From Alteromonas ponticola (GTDB lineage: Bacteria; Pseudomonadota; Gammaproteobacteria; Enterobacterales; Alteromonadaceae): 64,000 nt of DNA. Location of the stretch: positions 310,001 to 374,000 of the forward strand of contig NZ_JAATNW010000001.1 of assembly GCF_012911815.1 (NCBI RefSeq). The letters are read 5' to 3'. The position numbers and the translations under genes are program-made. Shown here piece by piece: positions 19,509-28,957 of the stretch. The notes below the pieces were generated by a model, which saw only the letters and a list, made by a program, of their open reading frames with translations, searched no databases and had not been told where the DNA came from. Position 1 is the first letter of the stretch; each line of letters begins with the position of its first letter.

Positions 19509-20009
19509 TTATGCCATACACTCTGCAAAAACCTTCACCGTTGCTCCATGTTCACTGATGGCAAAGTTGTCTGGTGTACAGCAATACCCCATCCCCTGAT
19601 AGTCCATGCCTAAGTACTCGAAGGTCAATTTAAACATTTGTTCGAAGCAGTCCGGTGCGCAGGGCTCTACTCCGGTGGCTAACAAACCGGTACGTTTTCC
19701 ACGTAGCTGGCGTCCATCATCTTTATGGAAATTGAGCAAATCGGTGAGACGGTCCAAAAACACTTTCATCTGGGCGCTGGCAGCGTACCAGTAAACCGGT
19801 GAGGCAAAAATAAGTTGATCGTATCTAAGTAGCTGCTCAATCAGTGCAGCAAAATCATCCTGATATCGATTGTCATAATCAAAGGGTGAAATCTGATAAT
19901 GCGCCAAATCATAAAAATCTGCGTTGAGTAATATTGCCACCTGACGCCCAAAGGCATGTGTATTACCATTGGATCGACTGGAACCGAGTATAATCGCGGT
20001 TTTCATCAA
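19509..20009 (-). CDS. NADPH-dependent FMN reductase / flavodoxin-like protein
   Basis: 166 residues. The phosphate-binding loop GSSRSNGNTHAF at the N terminus and the SPVYWYAASAQMKVFLDRLTDL motif are typical of the NAD(P)H-dependent FMN reductase (WrbA/Lot6-like flavodoxin fold) family. A Cys pair in EPCAPDCF and a CC in GMGYCC are unusual and could be redox active. The start overlaps the end of the upstream VOC gene by four bases, so the two are one transcript. Substrate unknown. Confidence 0.75.
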   Translation of the reverse strand: MMKTAIILGSSRSNGNTHAFGRQVAILLNADFYDLAHYQISPFDYDNRYQDDFAALIEQLLRYDQLIFASPVYWYAASAQMKVFLDRLTDLLNFHKDDGRQLRGKRTGLLATGVEPCAPDCFEQMFKLTFEYLGMDYQGMGYCCTPDNFAISEHGATVKVFAECMA

Positions 20010-20431
20010 CTCACCTCATACAAATTTCGTTCTTGTGGAAGATCAGAAAGATATTCAACAAATTCGACTTCATAACCATTGGGATCGATATAATAACAAT
20101 TCTTACGAAAGCTGGCGTTTGCACCAGACTTATCCACCGCAAAACCTGCGATTTGCAACCGCTTAATCATTGCATCAATATTGTCGGTGACAAAAGCAAA
20201 ATGCGCTAGACCCATATTGTTACTTTGTAAATTTCTGTTATTACCCACGCCATTATCATTGAATGTGAGGTAAGTATAGTCATCACCAAAATGCAGCCAT
20301 TTACGCAGGGTACCGTACCACTCGCCTTCACCCTCGCCACGAATTCGCCAGTGCGGGAACGCAGCCTGATAAAATCGTAATGTGCTGTCCATGTCTTTTA
20401 CAACTAGATTCAAGTGTTCAAGTTTTATCAT
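20006..20431 (-). CDS. VOC (glyoxalase/bleomycin-resistance) family protein
   Basis: 141 residues with the vicinal oxygen chelate pattern: LEHLNLVVKDMDSTLRFYQ at the start (first metal His), GLAHFAFVTDNIDAMIKRL in the middle (second His) and NCYYIDPNGYEVEFVEYL at the end (Glu ligand). Such proteins are dioxygenases, glyoxalases or resistance proteins. It overlaps the flavodoxin-like gene, so the pair may detoxify a common compound; that is inference. Confidence 0.8.
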   Translation of the reverse strand: MIKLEHLNLVVKDMDSTLRFYQAAFPHWRIRGEGEGEWYGTLRKWLHFGDDYTYLTFNDNGVGNNRNLQSNNMGLAHFAFVTDNIDAMIKRLQIAGFAVDKSGANASFRKNCYYIDPNGYEVEFVEYLSDLPQERNLYEVS

Positions 20432-20603
20432 ATTTTTACTCTTCTTCAGAAAACGTGAAAGAGCATGCTAAAACCTGAACTTAGGTTAAGGTAAAGCTAT
20501 AGACGACAAAACGCTGAAGTAATTTTTAGCTAAAGTTCAATGCAAAATGTAAAGATGTGGCAGACGCAAAAAAGAATCAGCATTATATACCTTTAATAAC
20601 CAG

Positions 20604-21170
20604 TTAAGGATTGATGTGCTGCTTTGTCCAATCGCCTTTGCGATCCTGTGTGTAATGCAATCTTTTGTATGGGGTTTGACTGACATCCAGATAATCGACC
20701 TTCTCTATCGTCAATTGCACCACGACAAAATTGTGCGGAGGTTTGTCCGACGCTTCTCTTTTTTTTGCCGCATTACCATTAACTGGCTGCCCCGGGATCC
20801 CTTCGAAAAATTGCGCCCGTGTGTCAGCTCCTAGTTCGTGCCAGGCTGAGACAATTAAATTGTTGTCGGTTTTTTCGTCTATCAGAACGGCACGACAACT
20901 CATGCGATATTGTTCTCGCGTTTCGGCAAAGTACCAGCACACTGCGGTCAGTGCATTTATTTGAAAGTGTTCACACTTTGCACTGCGTGCATCAGTCACA
21001 AACTGGAGCCAGTTCTGCTCAACATTCACATCTCTGGCAACCACAGTCCGGTTATGAGGACGCCCTTGTGCATCGACGGAGGCCAACTGAAAAAAGCGTT
21101 CAGTTGGGTCTTTTTCAGTTTTTTCGAGAGACTCTTTAAGAAGTTGCTGCCAGTCTGTAAGTTCAGACAC
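20604..21170 (-). CDS. Pyridoxamine-phosphate-oxidase-like FMN-binding protein (Alr4036 type)
   Basis: 188 residues. RFFQLASVDAQGRPHNRTVVARD and FVTDARSAKCEHFQIN match the split-barrel FMN-binding fold; the C-terminal VVVQLTIEKVDYLDVSQTPYKRLHY fits the Alr4036-type branch rather than true PdxH. The activity of this branch is not established. The start lies eight bases inside the end of tatD, so it is translated as the last gene of the tatD operon. Confidence 0.75.
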   Translation of the reverse strand: MSELTDWQQLLKESLEKTEKDPTERFFQLASVDAQGRPHNRTVVARDVNVEQNWLQFVTDARSAKCEHFQINALTAVCWYFAETREQYRMSCRAVLIDEKTDNNLIVSAWHELGADTRAQFFEGIPGQPVNGNAAKKREASDKPPHNFVVVQLTIEKVDYLDVSQTPYKRLHYTQDRKGDWTKQHINP

Positions 21171-21936
21171 GTTTGACCTCCGAAAAAAGGTTGTAAAAGT
21201 TTTGGGTGGTTACGTTGGCTACCTCTTCCACACTCACCCCTTTTAACTGAGCAATAAACTCGGCCACTTCTACTACATAGCCCGGCTGGTTCTCTTTACC
21301 GCGATGCGGTACCGGCGCCAGCCACGGCGAATCAGTTTCAATTAACAACTTGTCCAGGGGCAATTGCCTTACTACCTCACGCAGTTCCTCGGCAGAATTA
21401 AAGGTCACAATACCTGAGATAGAAATATAAAATCCCAGTTCTATTGCCGCCTGCGCCATTTCAAGTGATTCGGTAAAGCAATGCAGTACGCCCTGCGTAT
21501 GCTCGGCTTTATACTCCTTCAGCAGGGCGATAGTGTCTTCTCTGGCATCGCGGGTGTGAATTATCAATGGCTTTTTAAGCGCATTCGCCACCTTGATATG
21601 ATCAATAAATGATTGGCGTTGCACGCTTTGGGTATCAGCGCTGTAAAAATAATCCAGGCCGGTTTCCCCCACTGCGACAACGCGGGGATCGCTGGCCTTT
21701 TCCAATAACTCGTCATAACTGCACGCATCTTCCTGATGCAATGGATGGACACCACAAGACACTGACACATCATCAAAGTGCCTCACCTTGGCAAGCATGT
21801 CATCAAATTCCCGCACAGATACCGAAACGCACAAAAAATGCTGAACACCTCGCTTTCGGGCAAACGCGATGGTTTCATCCAGTTGCGTGTCAGATGTTTT
21901 CAATCTATCCAAATGGCAATGTGAATCAACGAACAA
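21163..21936 (-). CDS. TatD-family metal-dependent nuclease (YcfH)
   Basis: 257 residues. Metal ligands are seen as DSHCHLD at the N terminus, a Glu in VGETGLDYFY, HTRDAREDT and LHCFTESLEMA, and the final Asp in LLIETDSPWLAP, all diagnostic of TatD DNases. In E. coli ycfH occupies the same place after holB. It starts 13 bases downstream of the holB stop and its end overlaps the FMN-binding gene. Confidence 0.9.
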   Translation of the reverse strand: MFVDSHCHLDRLKTSDTQLDETIAFARKRGVQHFLCVSVSVREFDDMLAKVRHFDDVSVSCGVHPLHQEDACSYDELLEKASDPRVVAVGETGLDYFYSADTQSVQRQSFIDHIKVANALKKPLIIHTRDAREDTIALLKEYKAEHTQGVLHCFTESLEMAQAAIELGFYISISGIVTFNSAEELREVVRQLPLDKLLIETDSPWLAPVPHRGKENQPGYVVEVAEFIAQLKGVSVEEVANVTTQNFYNLFSEVKRV

Positions 21937-21949
21937 AATAACTCCAAAT

Positions 21950-22834
21950 TTACGTCAAATCTAAATGGGAAAACTGAGCCAACAACGTGCTCAAGACCAG
22001 TTTTTTATTTACGCCTGGATTTTGTAAATGTACCAGCGCCTTAATGCATTCGTTATACACGGCAAGGGCAGATTGCTTTTGATTGCGAATGTACTGTCGA
22101 TGGATGTAGTGCTGACACCAACCAACAATACGTTTGGCTTCTTCCTGCCAGTTACCGGCAAACTGCGTCTCGTCTGTGTTACCCGCAATAATACTCTCTA
22201 AGCCAGTTATAAAGTCGGCGTATTGAACTCCGCCTGGCTCAGACAAACTGCTTTGCACTTTCAACGGTGCATAGGCATAAGCCTGTAACTGAGCCTCCGT
22301 CACTTCCATACCCTGCTGCCTGAGCCATTCCAGGCTTTGTTGTGTAGTGGGCGTTGGCAGGGCGTGCTTCTCACAACGACTCAGGATAGTCGGCAAAATG
22401 CGCGAAAGTTGATGGGTAACCAGAATCAAATAGGTATTTGCGGTCGGCTCTTCAAGGGTTTTCAATAACGCGTTCGCTGCCGCTTCCGTCATAGTTTCTG
22501 CCGCCGGAATGATGAGTACTTTGTTGCCGCTTAATTGCGACGTACGGCTGAGCTTCGCGATGCTCTCGCGCACCAGATCTACGCCAATTTGACGTTCACT
22601 TTGCAACATATGAAAATCAGGATGAGTACCCGCAGCGAACAACTGACAACTCTGGCACTGTTGGCAGGGTTGGTGTTCCGCGGGCAATTTGCATAGCATG
22701 ATGTTAGCCAGCCGTTCTGCCAACTGCATTTTGCCAATGCCTTCGGTTCCGGTCAGCAAAAGCGCGTGATGCAATCGATTTGCGCTTAATCGATTGACGA
22801 TAGCGTGATAAGGGGAAAGTAACCAGGGCAACAT
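21950..22834 (-). CDS. holB: DNA polymerase III delta' subunit HolB
   Basis: 294 residues, clamp-loader subunit. It has a P-loop-like LLTGTEGIGKMQLAERLA and the four-cysteine zinc module CKLPAEHQPCQQCQSC, then LLKTLEEPTANTYLILVTHQL with the SRC motif (LSRCEKH). HolB, with delta and tau/gamma, loads the sliding clamp. Its first base overlaps the tmk stop by one base. The order tmk-holB-tatD is as in E. coli except that no pilZ-type gene intervenes. Confidence 0.92.
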   Translation of the reverse strand: MLPWLLSPYHAIVNRLSANRLHHALLLTGTEGIGKMQLAERLANIMLCKLPAEHQPCQQCQSCQLFAAGTHPDFHMLQSERQIGVDLVRESIAKLSRTSQLSGNKVLIIPAAETMTEAAANALLKTLEEPTANTYLILVTHQLSRILPTILSRCEKHALPTPTTQQSLEWLRQQGMEVTEAQLQAYAYAPLKVQSSLSEPGGVQYADFITGLESIIAGNTDETQFAGNWQEEAKRIVGWCQHYIHRQYIRNQKQSALAVYNECIKALVHLQNPGVNKKLVLSTLLAQFSHLDLT

Positions 22835-23451
22835 CAGCTTAAATATCTCAATAACACATTTTTCACTTTATTATGCACTTGCTGCATTTCCTGATTGGCA
22901 TCCACCATGACGATAGCAGGGTCATCGGCAACCAGCTCCAGATAACGCTTACGTGTGCGTTTGAAAAAATCCATCCCCGCCTGTTCAATTCGATCTAATT
23001 CACCACGGCCTCTGGCGCGCTTCAGTCCTTCTTGAGGGTCCACATCCATGTATATGGTTAAATCGGGTTTAAAGCCTTTCAGGGTCATTTCTCGAAGCGA
23101 TGCCAGCACCTCATTGCTGACGCCACGGCCACCGCCCTGGTAAGCCTGAGTCGATAAATCATGTCGATCGCCCACTACCCATACGTCATTCGCCAACGAC
23201 GGCTTGATGGTATTATTCAGTAGTTGAAGGCGTGCTGCGTACATCAGCAATAGCTCGGTTTCTACTGCGACATCTTCAACCCAGTTATGCTTTACGCATT
23301 CTCTGATTGCCTCAGCCATGGGCGTGCCACCGGGTTCGCGCGTACTGATTGAATCAATCTTTTGCGCAGCCAGCGTTTCCTTAATTAAGCGGATCACAGA
23401 ACTTTTTCCAGCTCCTTCCAATCCTTCGACGACAATGAATTTACCTTTCAT
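22834..23451 (-). CDS. tmk: Thymidylate kinase
   Basis: 205 residues. P-loop VVEGLEGAGKSSVIRLI, the DR motif in VVGDRHDLSTQAYQGGGRGV, and the lid RARGRGELDRIEQ identify dTMP kinase (dTMP + ATP to dTDP). It sits three bases after mltG and touches holB, all in one minus-strand operon. Confidence 0.95.
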   Translation of the reverse strand: MKGKFIVVEGLEGAGKSSVIRLIKETLAAQKIDSISTREPGGTPMAEAIRECVKHNWVEDVAVETELLLMYAARLQLLNNTIKPSLANDVWVVGDRHDLSTQAYQGGGRGVSNEVLASLREMTLKGFKPDLTIYMDVDPQEGLKRARGRGELDRIEQAGMDFFKRTRKRYLELVADDPAIVMVDANQEMQQVHNKVKNVLLRYLS

Positions 23452-23454
23452 AAT

Positions 23455-24477
23455 TTACTGCTTGTTGGGTTGAATCTGGTATTTATAAACTGCTTCGTTA
23501 TGCGCTTGCAACGTGGTCGAAAAGTGATGGGAGCCATCGCCTTTCGCCACAAAATAAAGATTTTCGGTGGTGCTGGGGTGCAGCGCAGCATCAATCGCTG
23601 GCTTTCCGGCCATGGCGATAGGCGTGGGGGGCAACCCCTTAATTCGATACGTATTATACGGCGATTGCTGCCTGAGATGTTTGCGGGTCAGGTTACCGTC
23701 AAACGTGGGTCCTATCCCATAAATTACGGTGGGATCTGTCTGCAAGCGCATATTCGCCTCAAGCCGGTTCACAAATACGCCGGCGATTTCATTACGCTCA
23801 GACTCAACCGCGGTTTCCTTTTCTACAATAGAAGCCATGATCAAGGCCTCATACGCCGTTGCGTAGGGCAAGCCTGTTGCGCGGCCTGCCCATGCCTGTT
23901 CAAGATAGTGCTGCATTGAGCGCATGGCGCGCGATAATATCTCGCTGGCTTTGGTACCGGCAGTAAAATAATAGGTATCAGCCAGAAGAAGCCCCTCAAG
24001 GGTGTCTAAGCCTTCTTCCGGCTGCCAAGGCCAGTTTGCTAGCAAGGCCTGCGTCGTAGCCTCATCGATATCATGTTCAAGATGCGGATGACTGGCCAGC
24101 GTCGTCAGCCATTGCGAGTAGGTTAAGCCCTCCACCAGACGCACCGAAAACTGATATTCATCGCCACTGGCAAAATGATCAAATACATCAGCCACTGACA
24201 TACTTGAATCCAGTTGATAGGTCCCGGCCTTTGCCGATTTTCCTTGATAAGCAAATTTCATCCACAGCTTTATTGATAACGGTTTTGAAGCCAGCCAACC
24301 TTGTTGTTCCAATTGTTCTAACAACGCGTGACCGCTGCTGCCCTGCGCGACAGTAAACAATACGGGCTCTTCTAAATTGAGCGGCTTTTCGATATCTGCT
24401 ATCCACCACTTCACTGCGATAATGAGGGAAACAATGATGAAAACGCAAAGCAGCAGCACCTTAGCCAAACGAGACAT
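23455..24477 (-). CDS. mltG: Endolytic murein transglycosylase MltG (YceG)
   Basis: 340 residues from the ATG at 24477, chosen because AAGGATGAAT precedes it at proper spacing; an earlier in-frame ATG at 24507 lies inside pabC. One N-terminal transmembrane helix (LAKVLLLCVFIIVSLIIAVKWW) anchors a periplasmic domain. The catalytic Glu lies in MASIVEKETAVESERNEIAGVFVNRL and the YceG motif LQTDPTVIYGIG follows. MltG cuts nascent glycan strands and sets their length. Its start overlaps the 3' end of pabC. Confidence 0.92.
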   Translation of the reverse strand: MSRLAKVLLLCVFIIVSLIIAVKWWIADIEKPLNLEEPVLFTVAQGSSGHALLEQLEQQGWLASKPLSIKLWMKFAYQGKSAKAGTYQLDSSMSVADVFDHFASGDEYQFSVRLVEGLTYSQWLTTLASHPHLEHDIDEATTQALLANWPWQPEEGLDTLEGLLLADTYYFTAGTKASEILSRAMRSMQHYLEQAWAGRATGLPYATAYEALIMASIVEKETAVESERNEIAGVFVNRLEANMRLQTDPTVIYGIGPTFDGNLTRKHLRQQSPYNTYRIKGLPPTPIAMAGKPAIDAALHPSTTENLYFVAKGDGSHHFSTTLQAHNEAVYKYQIQPNKQ

Positions 24478-25270
24478 ATTCATCCTTAAACTCTGATTCA
24501 ATGGCATGCTGAAGCTGAATCACTTCTGCACAATCATATTCTTTTACTGCGCTTTTTAAGCGTAGACTTTTTATCGGCACCAGTTTCATTAACGCATTAC
24601 ACATAAAAACCGCTGTTGCGTTGGTTAATACACTGACCGGTGATGCACAAATTATCGCATTGTTACCTTGACGGCTAAAATAATCGAGCATAAAACTGCG
24701 CATCACGCCTGCTACACCCGCTTGCTCCACCGACGGTGTAAACCAGTTGTCATCAACGCGCCAGAACAAGTTAGCGGCACTCATTTCAATCACATTGCCA
24801 GTATAATCACACACAATAACATCGTCTAAATCAGATTCAGCGAGCGACTGTTTAATCAGCACCTGCTCTAATCGGTTAAGGTGTTTACTTCCTGCCAGTA
24901 GTGGCTGAGACGCAAGATGTACTTCACTGACGCCGATACGGATGCCGTGGTGCTGCCAGTTGGAATATATCTCAGGAATGCGATGCCAGGAAAAATGAAA
25001 CCCGGGTTTGTTATGCGTATTACGCAAATAGCCCCTTCCCCCTTCACCACTACTGACTAGTAGTTTGAGGACACCGTTTCGATTGGATTGGATTTCATTG
25101 GTCATTGTCGCTCGCAATACACTCTCGTTCAGTTCTAAGCGAAGTTTACTACTGTCAGATATTAAGCGGGATAAATGACGTTCAAATAATGCCACTGCGC
25201 CGTTTTCAACCAGCATGGTAGTAAAGATGCCATCACCATAGTTCGCAGCACGGTCATTAATTGTAAACAT
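24461..25270 (-). CDS. pabC: Aminodeoxychorismate lyase PabC
   Basis: 269 residues, PLP fold-type IV enzyme that releases pyruvate from 4-amino-4-deoxychorismate to give p-aminobenzoate for folate. The N terminus NDRAANYGDGIFTTMLVENG has the expected R-x-x-x-Y-GDG, the PLP lysine lies in GSKHLNRLEQVL and the phosphate-binding GVAGVMRSF and SANLFW motifs are present. The position between fabF and mltG is the E. coli one. Between it and fabF lie about 220 bases holding the fabF terminator and presumably a pabC promoter. Confidence 0.9.
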   Translation of the reverse strand: MFTINDRAANYGDGIFTTMLVENGAVALFERHLSRLISDSSKLRLELNESVLRATMTNEIQSNRNGVLKLLVSSGEGGRGYLRNTHNKPGFHFSWHRIPEIYSNWQHHGIRIGVSEVHLASQPLLAGSKHLNRLEQVLIKQSLAESDLDDVIVCDYTGNVIEMSAANLFWRVDDNWFTPSVEQAGVAGVMRSFMLDYFSRQGNNAIICASPVSVLTNATAVFMCNALMKLVPIKSLRLKSAVKEYDCAEVIQLQHAIESEFKDEYVSFG

Positions 25271-25455
25271 AAAATTCTAACGGATCTAATGCGTGAATAG
25301 TGAAAATCAGCTTGGCAGTATATCAAGGATGAACTAACAATCCAGTTGAATGGTCAAATGCAGGTAATTGTAACCATGAAAAAAAACAGGTTAGTTAACT
25401 AAAAGAATTCTGATTTGTCAGTGGCAAAAAAAGAGGTAATAAAACGGTGTCAGTG

Positions 25456-25484
25456 AAAAAAGAGATAGCGTCAGCTATCTCTTT
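25456..25484 (-). terminator. Rho-independent terminator of fabF
   Basis: On the minus strand AAAGAGATAGC/GCTATCTCTTT with a TGAC loop followed by TTT, starting seven bases after the fabF stop. It separates the fab genes from pabC-mltG-tmk. Confidence 0.85.
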
Positions 25485-25490
25485 ACCACA

Positions 25491-26732
25491 TCAATCTACA
25501 CGTTTGAAAATAAGAGAACCGTTGGTTCCACCAAATCCAAACGAGTTGCACAAGGCAAACTCTTGTGAAAACGGTTTGGCTTTATGGGCAACAAAATCTA
25601 GATCGCACCCTTCACCCGGGTTATCCAGGTTGATCGTTGGTGGCGCCATTTTGTCTCTAAGCGCTAGAACAGTAAAAATCGCTTCTACTGCGCCCGCAGC
25701 GCCAAGCAGGTGACCTGTCATAGACTTGGTCGAACTGACCAGTAATGATTTAGCCGCCTCGCCAAATACCCGTTTAACCGCAGCGACTTCCGCCACATCA
25801 CCCGCTGGCGTAGACGTACCGTGAGCATTGATATAACCGATTTTATCAACGGTTAAACCCGCATCTTTCAGTGCGTTCTCCATTGAGGCCGCAGCACCTT
25901 CTCCAGATTCGGGTGGCGAGGTCATGTGATAGGCATCACCACTCATACCAAAACCAACCAGTTCTGCGTAGATGGTAGCCCCTCTCGCCTTGGCTGCTTC
26001 GTATTCCTCAAGCATCACAACACCGGCACCTTCACCCATCACAAAACCGTCACGATCTTTATCCCAGGGGCGACTGGCCGCTGTCGGATCGTCGTTGCGA
26101 CTGGATAAGGCGCGCGCAGCTGCAAAGCCTGAAACGCCCAGCGGCGTAATAGAAGCTTCAGCGCCACCGGCCAACATGGCATCGGCATCGCCATACGCTA
26201 TGGTGCGTGCAGCCACACCAATATTATGAACTCCTGTGGTACAGGCGGTCACAATATTTAAATTTGGTCCTTTCAGGCCTTCCATTATGGACAGGAAGCC
26301 AGAAATCATATTCGTGATAGTCGATGGTACAAAGAAAGGTGAAACCCGTTTTGGCCCGCTGTTAAGCAGCTTGGAATGATTAGCTTCAATCATTTCCAGA
26401 CCACCAATGCCTGAACCAATGGCCACGCCCACACGATGAGCATTGTTTGCATCCACTATAAAACCGGAATGTGCCAGCGCCTGCTTACCCGCAGCGACAC
26501 CGAACTGGATAAACCGGTCCATTTTCTTTGCTTCTTTCTTATCAATATATTCCTGCGGATCAAAGTCATTAACCTGACCAGCAAATCGGGTTGAATAGTT
26601 ACTACAATCAAAAAGAGTGATATCTCCAATACCACTTTCGCCCGCAAGCAAACGCTGCCAGGTCTGATCAACCGACTGACCCAGTGGAGATAACATGCCA
26701 AGACCAGTAACCACTACGCGACGTTTTGTCAC
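25491..26732 (-). CDS. fabF: Beta-ketoacyl-ACP synthase II
   Basis: 413 residues starting with GTG at 26732; GAGGG lies six bases upstream and the length then equals E. coli FabF. An ATG at 26747 would add five residues without a ribosome site. Active-site residues are visible: the Cys in [13 protein letters not shown], His in [10 protein letters not shown] and Lys/His in [17 protein letters not shown]. It elongates acyl-ACP with malonyl-ACP and controls unsaturated chain length in membranes. Separated from acpP by a hairpin terminator, so it probably has partial independence. Confidence 0.95.
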   Translation of the reverse strand: MTKRRVVVTGLGMLSPLGQSVDQTWQRLLAGESGIGDITLFDCSNYSTRFAGQVNDFDPQEYIDKKEAKKMDRFIQFGVAAGKQALAHSGFIVDANNAHRVGVAIGSGIGGLEMIEANHSKLLNSGPKRVSPFFVPSTITNMISGFLSIMEGLKGPNLNIVTACTTGVHNIGVAARTIAYGDADAMLAGGAEASITPLGVSGFAAARALSSRNDDPTAASRPWDKDRDGFVMGEGAGVVMLEEYEAAKARGATIYAELVGFGMSGDAYHMTSPPESGEGAAASMENALKDAGLTVDKIGYINAHGTSTPAGDVAEVAAVKRVFGEAAKSLLVSSTKSMTGHLLGAAGAVEAIFTVLALRDKMAPPTINLDNPGEGCDLDFVAHKAKPFSQEFALCNSFGFGGTNGSLIFKRVD

Positions 26733-26769
26733 AAAAAGCCCTCGCATTGGAACTAAGGTAGGTAAAACA

Positions 26770-26790
26770 GAAAACGGCTCGAGAGAGCCG
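26770..26790 (-). terminator. Hairpin terminator between acpP and fabF
   Basis: On the minus strand CGGCTC-TCTC-GAGCCG followed by TTTT, 15 bases after the acpP stop. Confidence 0.75.
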
Positions 26791-26805
26791 CTTTGCTAGA
26801 GTGTC

Positions 26806-27045
26806 TTACGCGTCTTTATTCGCGTTGATGTAGTCGATTGCAGACTGAACTGTAGTAATCTTTTCAGCTTCTTCGTCTGGAATCTCAGTATCAAACTCTT
26901 CTTCCAGCGCCATTACCAGCTCTACAGTGTCAAGTGAATCTGCGCCTAAGTCATCTACAAATGAGGCTTCAGGTTTTACTTCTTCTTCTTTCACGCCAAG
27001 CTGCTCAACGATGATCTTTTTAACGCGTTCTTCAATGTTACTCAT
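26806..27045 (-). CDS. acpP: Acyl carrier protein
   Basis: 79 residues, acidic. The 4'-phosphopantetheine serine lies in [20 protein letters not shown]. Carries growing acyl chains for all fab enzymes encoded around it. Flanked by terminator-like hairpins on both sides, which fits separate high-level expression as known in E. coli. Confidence 0.97.
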   Translation of the reverse strand: MSNIEERVKKIIVEQLGVKEEEVKPEASFVDDLGADSLDTVELVMALEEEFDTEIPDEEAEKITTVQSAIDYINANKDA

Positions 27046-27221
27046 AATTCTAGGTTTCCCTTAACGTCACTAGATATAAAATTTTCGCTAGTTTATTTTG
27101 CAAGATATCAGCTTGCAAGCCCCAGATGAAACTTCTTTTCTGGTCAAACCAGCGATCTACCAAAGTCTAATGAACAATTAATTAACGTGCAAGCACCTTA
27201 ACTAATTGTTCACAAAAGAAA

Positions 27222-27245
27222 TTAATTGCGATAAAACGCAATTAA
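27222..27245 (-). terminator. Hairpin overlapping the fabG stop
   Basis: TTAATTGCG and CGCAATTAA pair around a 6-nt loop, then TTTCTTTT on the minus strand. A second 9-bp inverted repeat (GAACAATTA at 27172-27180, TAATTGTTC at 27203-27211) follows in the fabG-acpP gap. Confidence 0.5.
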
Positions 27246-27988
27246 CTCATAAACATGCCACCATTCACATGAATAGTTTCACCTGAGATATACGCCGCCC
27301 CTTCGCTTACTAAAAAGGCAACGGTTGCAGCAATTTCTTCCGGCTTCCCTAGCCTGTTGGCAGGAATGTCCTTAAAGATCGCCTCTCTTTGCTCATCTGT
27401 CAATGATTTAGTCATGTCGGTATCGATGAATCCGGGCGCAACAACGTTAATTGTAATGCCACGAGACGCCACTTCACGCGCCATGGATTTGGTGAAGCCG
27501 ACCACTCCCGCTTTTGCTGCAGCGTAATTCGCCTGGCCTGGATTGCCTGTGCTGCCCACCACCGAGCCCACATTAACAATACGACCATAGCGCTTTTTCA
27601 TCATGCCGCGCAGCACCGCTTTTGACAGTAAAAAAATAGAAGTCAGATTGGTATCTAAGATATCACTCCACTCTTCTTCTTTCATTCGCATCAACAAATT
27701 ATCTCGCGTGATGCCTGCATTATTAACTAAAATATCAATACTGCCAAACTCATCATTGATTGCCTTAAGGCCATCATCGATCGACGCTTTGTCGGTGACA
27801 TTCAGCACCATGCCTTTACCACCCGAAGTATTTAGATACTCGGTAATGGCATCGGCACCATTGGGCGAAGTGGCAGTACCAATAACCTTCGCTCCCTGAC
27901 TCGCCAATTCCAGGGCGATGGCTTTGCCAATTCCCCGCGACGCGCCAGTGACTAACACCACTTTGTCGTTTAATTGATTTTGCATCAT
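27242..27988 (-). CDS. fabG: 3-oxoacyl-ACP reductase
   Basis: 248 residues, short-chain dehydrogenase. NADPH-binding GASRGIGKAIALEL, NNAG in DILVNNAGITRDN, and the catalytic Y-x-x-x-K in QANYAAAKAGVVGF are present. Reduces 3-oxoacyl-ACP in fatty acid elongation. 18 bases after fabD. Confidence 0.95.
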   Translation of the reverse strand: MMQNQLNDKVVLVTGASRGIGKAIALELASQGAKVIGTATSPNGADAITEYLNTSGGKGMVLNVTDKASIDDGLKAINDEFGSIDILVNNAGITRDNLLMRMKEEEWSDILDTNLTSIFLLSKAVLRGMMKKRYGRIVNVGSVVGSTGNPGQANYAAAKAGVVGFTKSMAREVASRGITINVVAPGFIDTDMTKSLTDEQREAIFKDIPANRLGKPEEIAATVAFLVSEGAAYISGETIHVNGGMFMS

Positions 27989-28006
27989 TATTTTTAACCT
28001 TTTACA

Positions 28007-28930
28007 TTACAATTCAGCAAGTGATTCAGGTGTGTTGATCGCTGAGGCCTGTAATGACTTGTCGATACGTTTGGCCAGACCTGTTAACACTTTACCGGGG
28101 CCTACTTCCAGCAGGCTGGTTACGCCCTGCGCGGCCATAAACTCAACCGTTCTGGTCCACTGTACGGGGCAATATAACTGACGAACTAATGCGCTTTTAA
28201 TCGCCGCTGGATCGGTTTCAATGGTGACATCGACATTATTGATCACCGCAATTTGAGGCGATTTAATTTCAATTTCCTGCAATGCCTGCTCAAGTTTTTC
28301 GGCAGCCGGGCGCATTAAATCACAATGTGACGGCACACTGACCGCAAGCGGTAATGCACGTTTTGCACCGGCTTCTTTGCAGGCTTCACCGGCTTTTTCG
28401 GCCGCATTTTTTTCGCCTGCAATCACCACCTGACCAGGGGAATTAAAGTTAACTGGCGAGATGACCTGACCGGTGTCGCTGGCAATTTGCTGACAGATTT
28501 GTGCAATCTTGTCATCCTCGAGCCCGATAATGGCATACATGGCACCCGTTCCAGCAGGAACAGCCTGTTGCATAAATTGACCGCGAGCTTCTACCAGTTT
28601 GACCGCATCCGCAAAATTGAGTGCGCCTGCACAGACTAACGCTGAATATTCGCCTAAACTGTGGCCGGCCAGATAAGCATAGCTTGAGCTTTGTGCGGCC
28701 ATGGCGCGCCATATCGCCACACTGGCGGTTAAAATGGCAGGTTGGGTAACGTGAGTTTCATCAAGTTTATTGTCTTTGTTTTCCTGCACTGTCGCCCATA
28801 AATCGTAACCTAGCACTTCTGATGCCTCACCAAACGTATCGGTAATCACAGAGTGAGACTGCGCCAGATCATTGAGCATACCAGTAGACTGTGATCCCTG
28901 ACCGGGAAACACGCATGCAGTCGTGGTCAT
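28007..28930 (-). CDS. fabD: Malonyl-CoA:ACP transacylase
   Basis: 307 residues. FPGQGSQSTGML at the N terminus and the nucleophile elbow AGHSLGEYSALVCAG are diagnostic; the catalytic His lies in VSVPSHCDLM. Loads malonyl onto ACP. Follows fabH in the same transcript. Confidence 0.95.
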   Translation of the reverse strand: MTTTACVFPGQGSQSTGMLNDLAQSHSVITDTFGEASEVLGYDLWATVQENKDNKLDETHVTQPAILTASVAIWRAMAAQSSSYAYLAGHSLGEYSALVCAGALNFADAVKLVEARGQFMQQAVPAGTGAMYAIIGLEDDKIAQICQQIASDTGQVISPVNFNSPGQVVIAGEKNAAEKAGEACKEAGAKRALPLAVSVPSHCDLMRPAAEKLEQALQEIEIKSPQIAVINNVDVTIETDPAAIKSALVRQLYCPVQWTRTVEFMAAQGVTSLLEVGPGKVLTGLAKRIDKSLQASAINTPESLAEL

Positions 28931-28957
28931 AAATATTCCTTATCGAAAACAGATAAT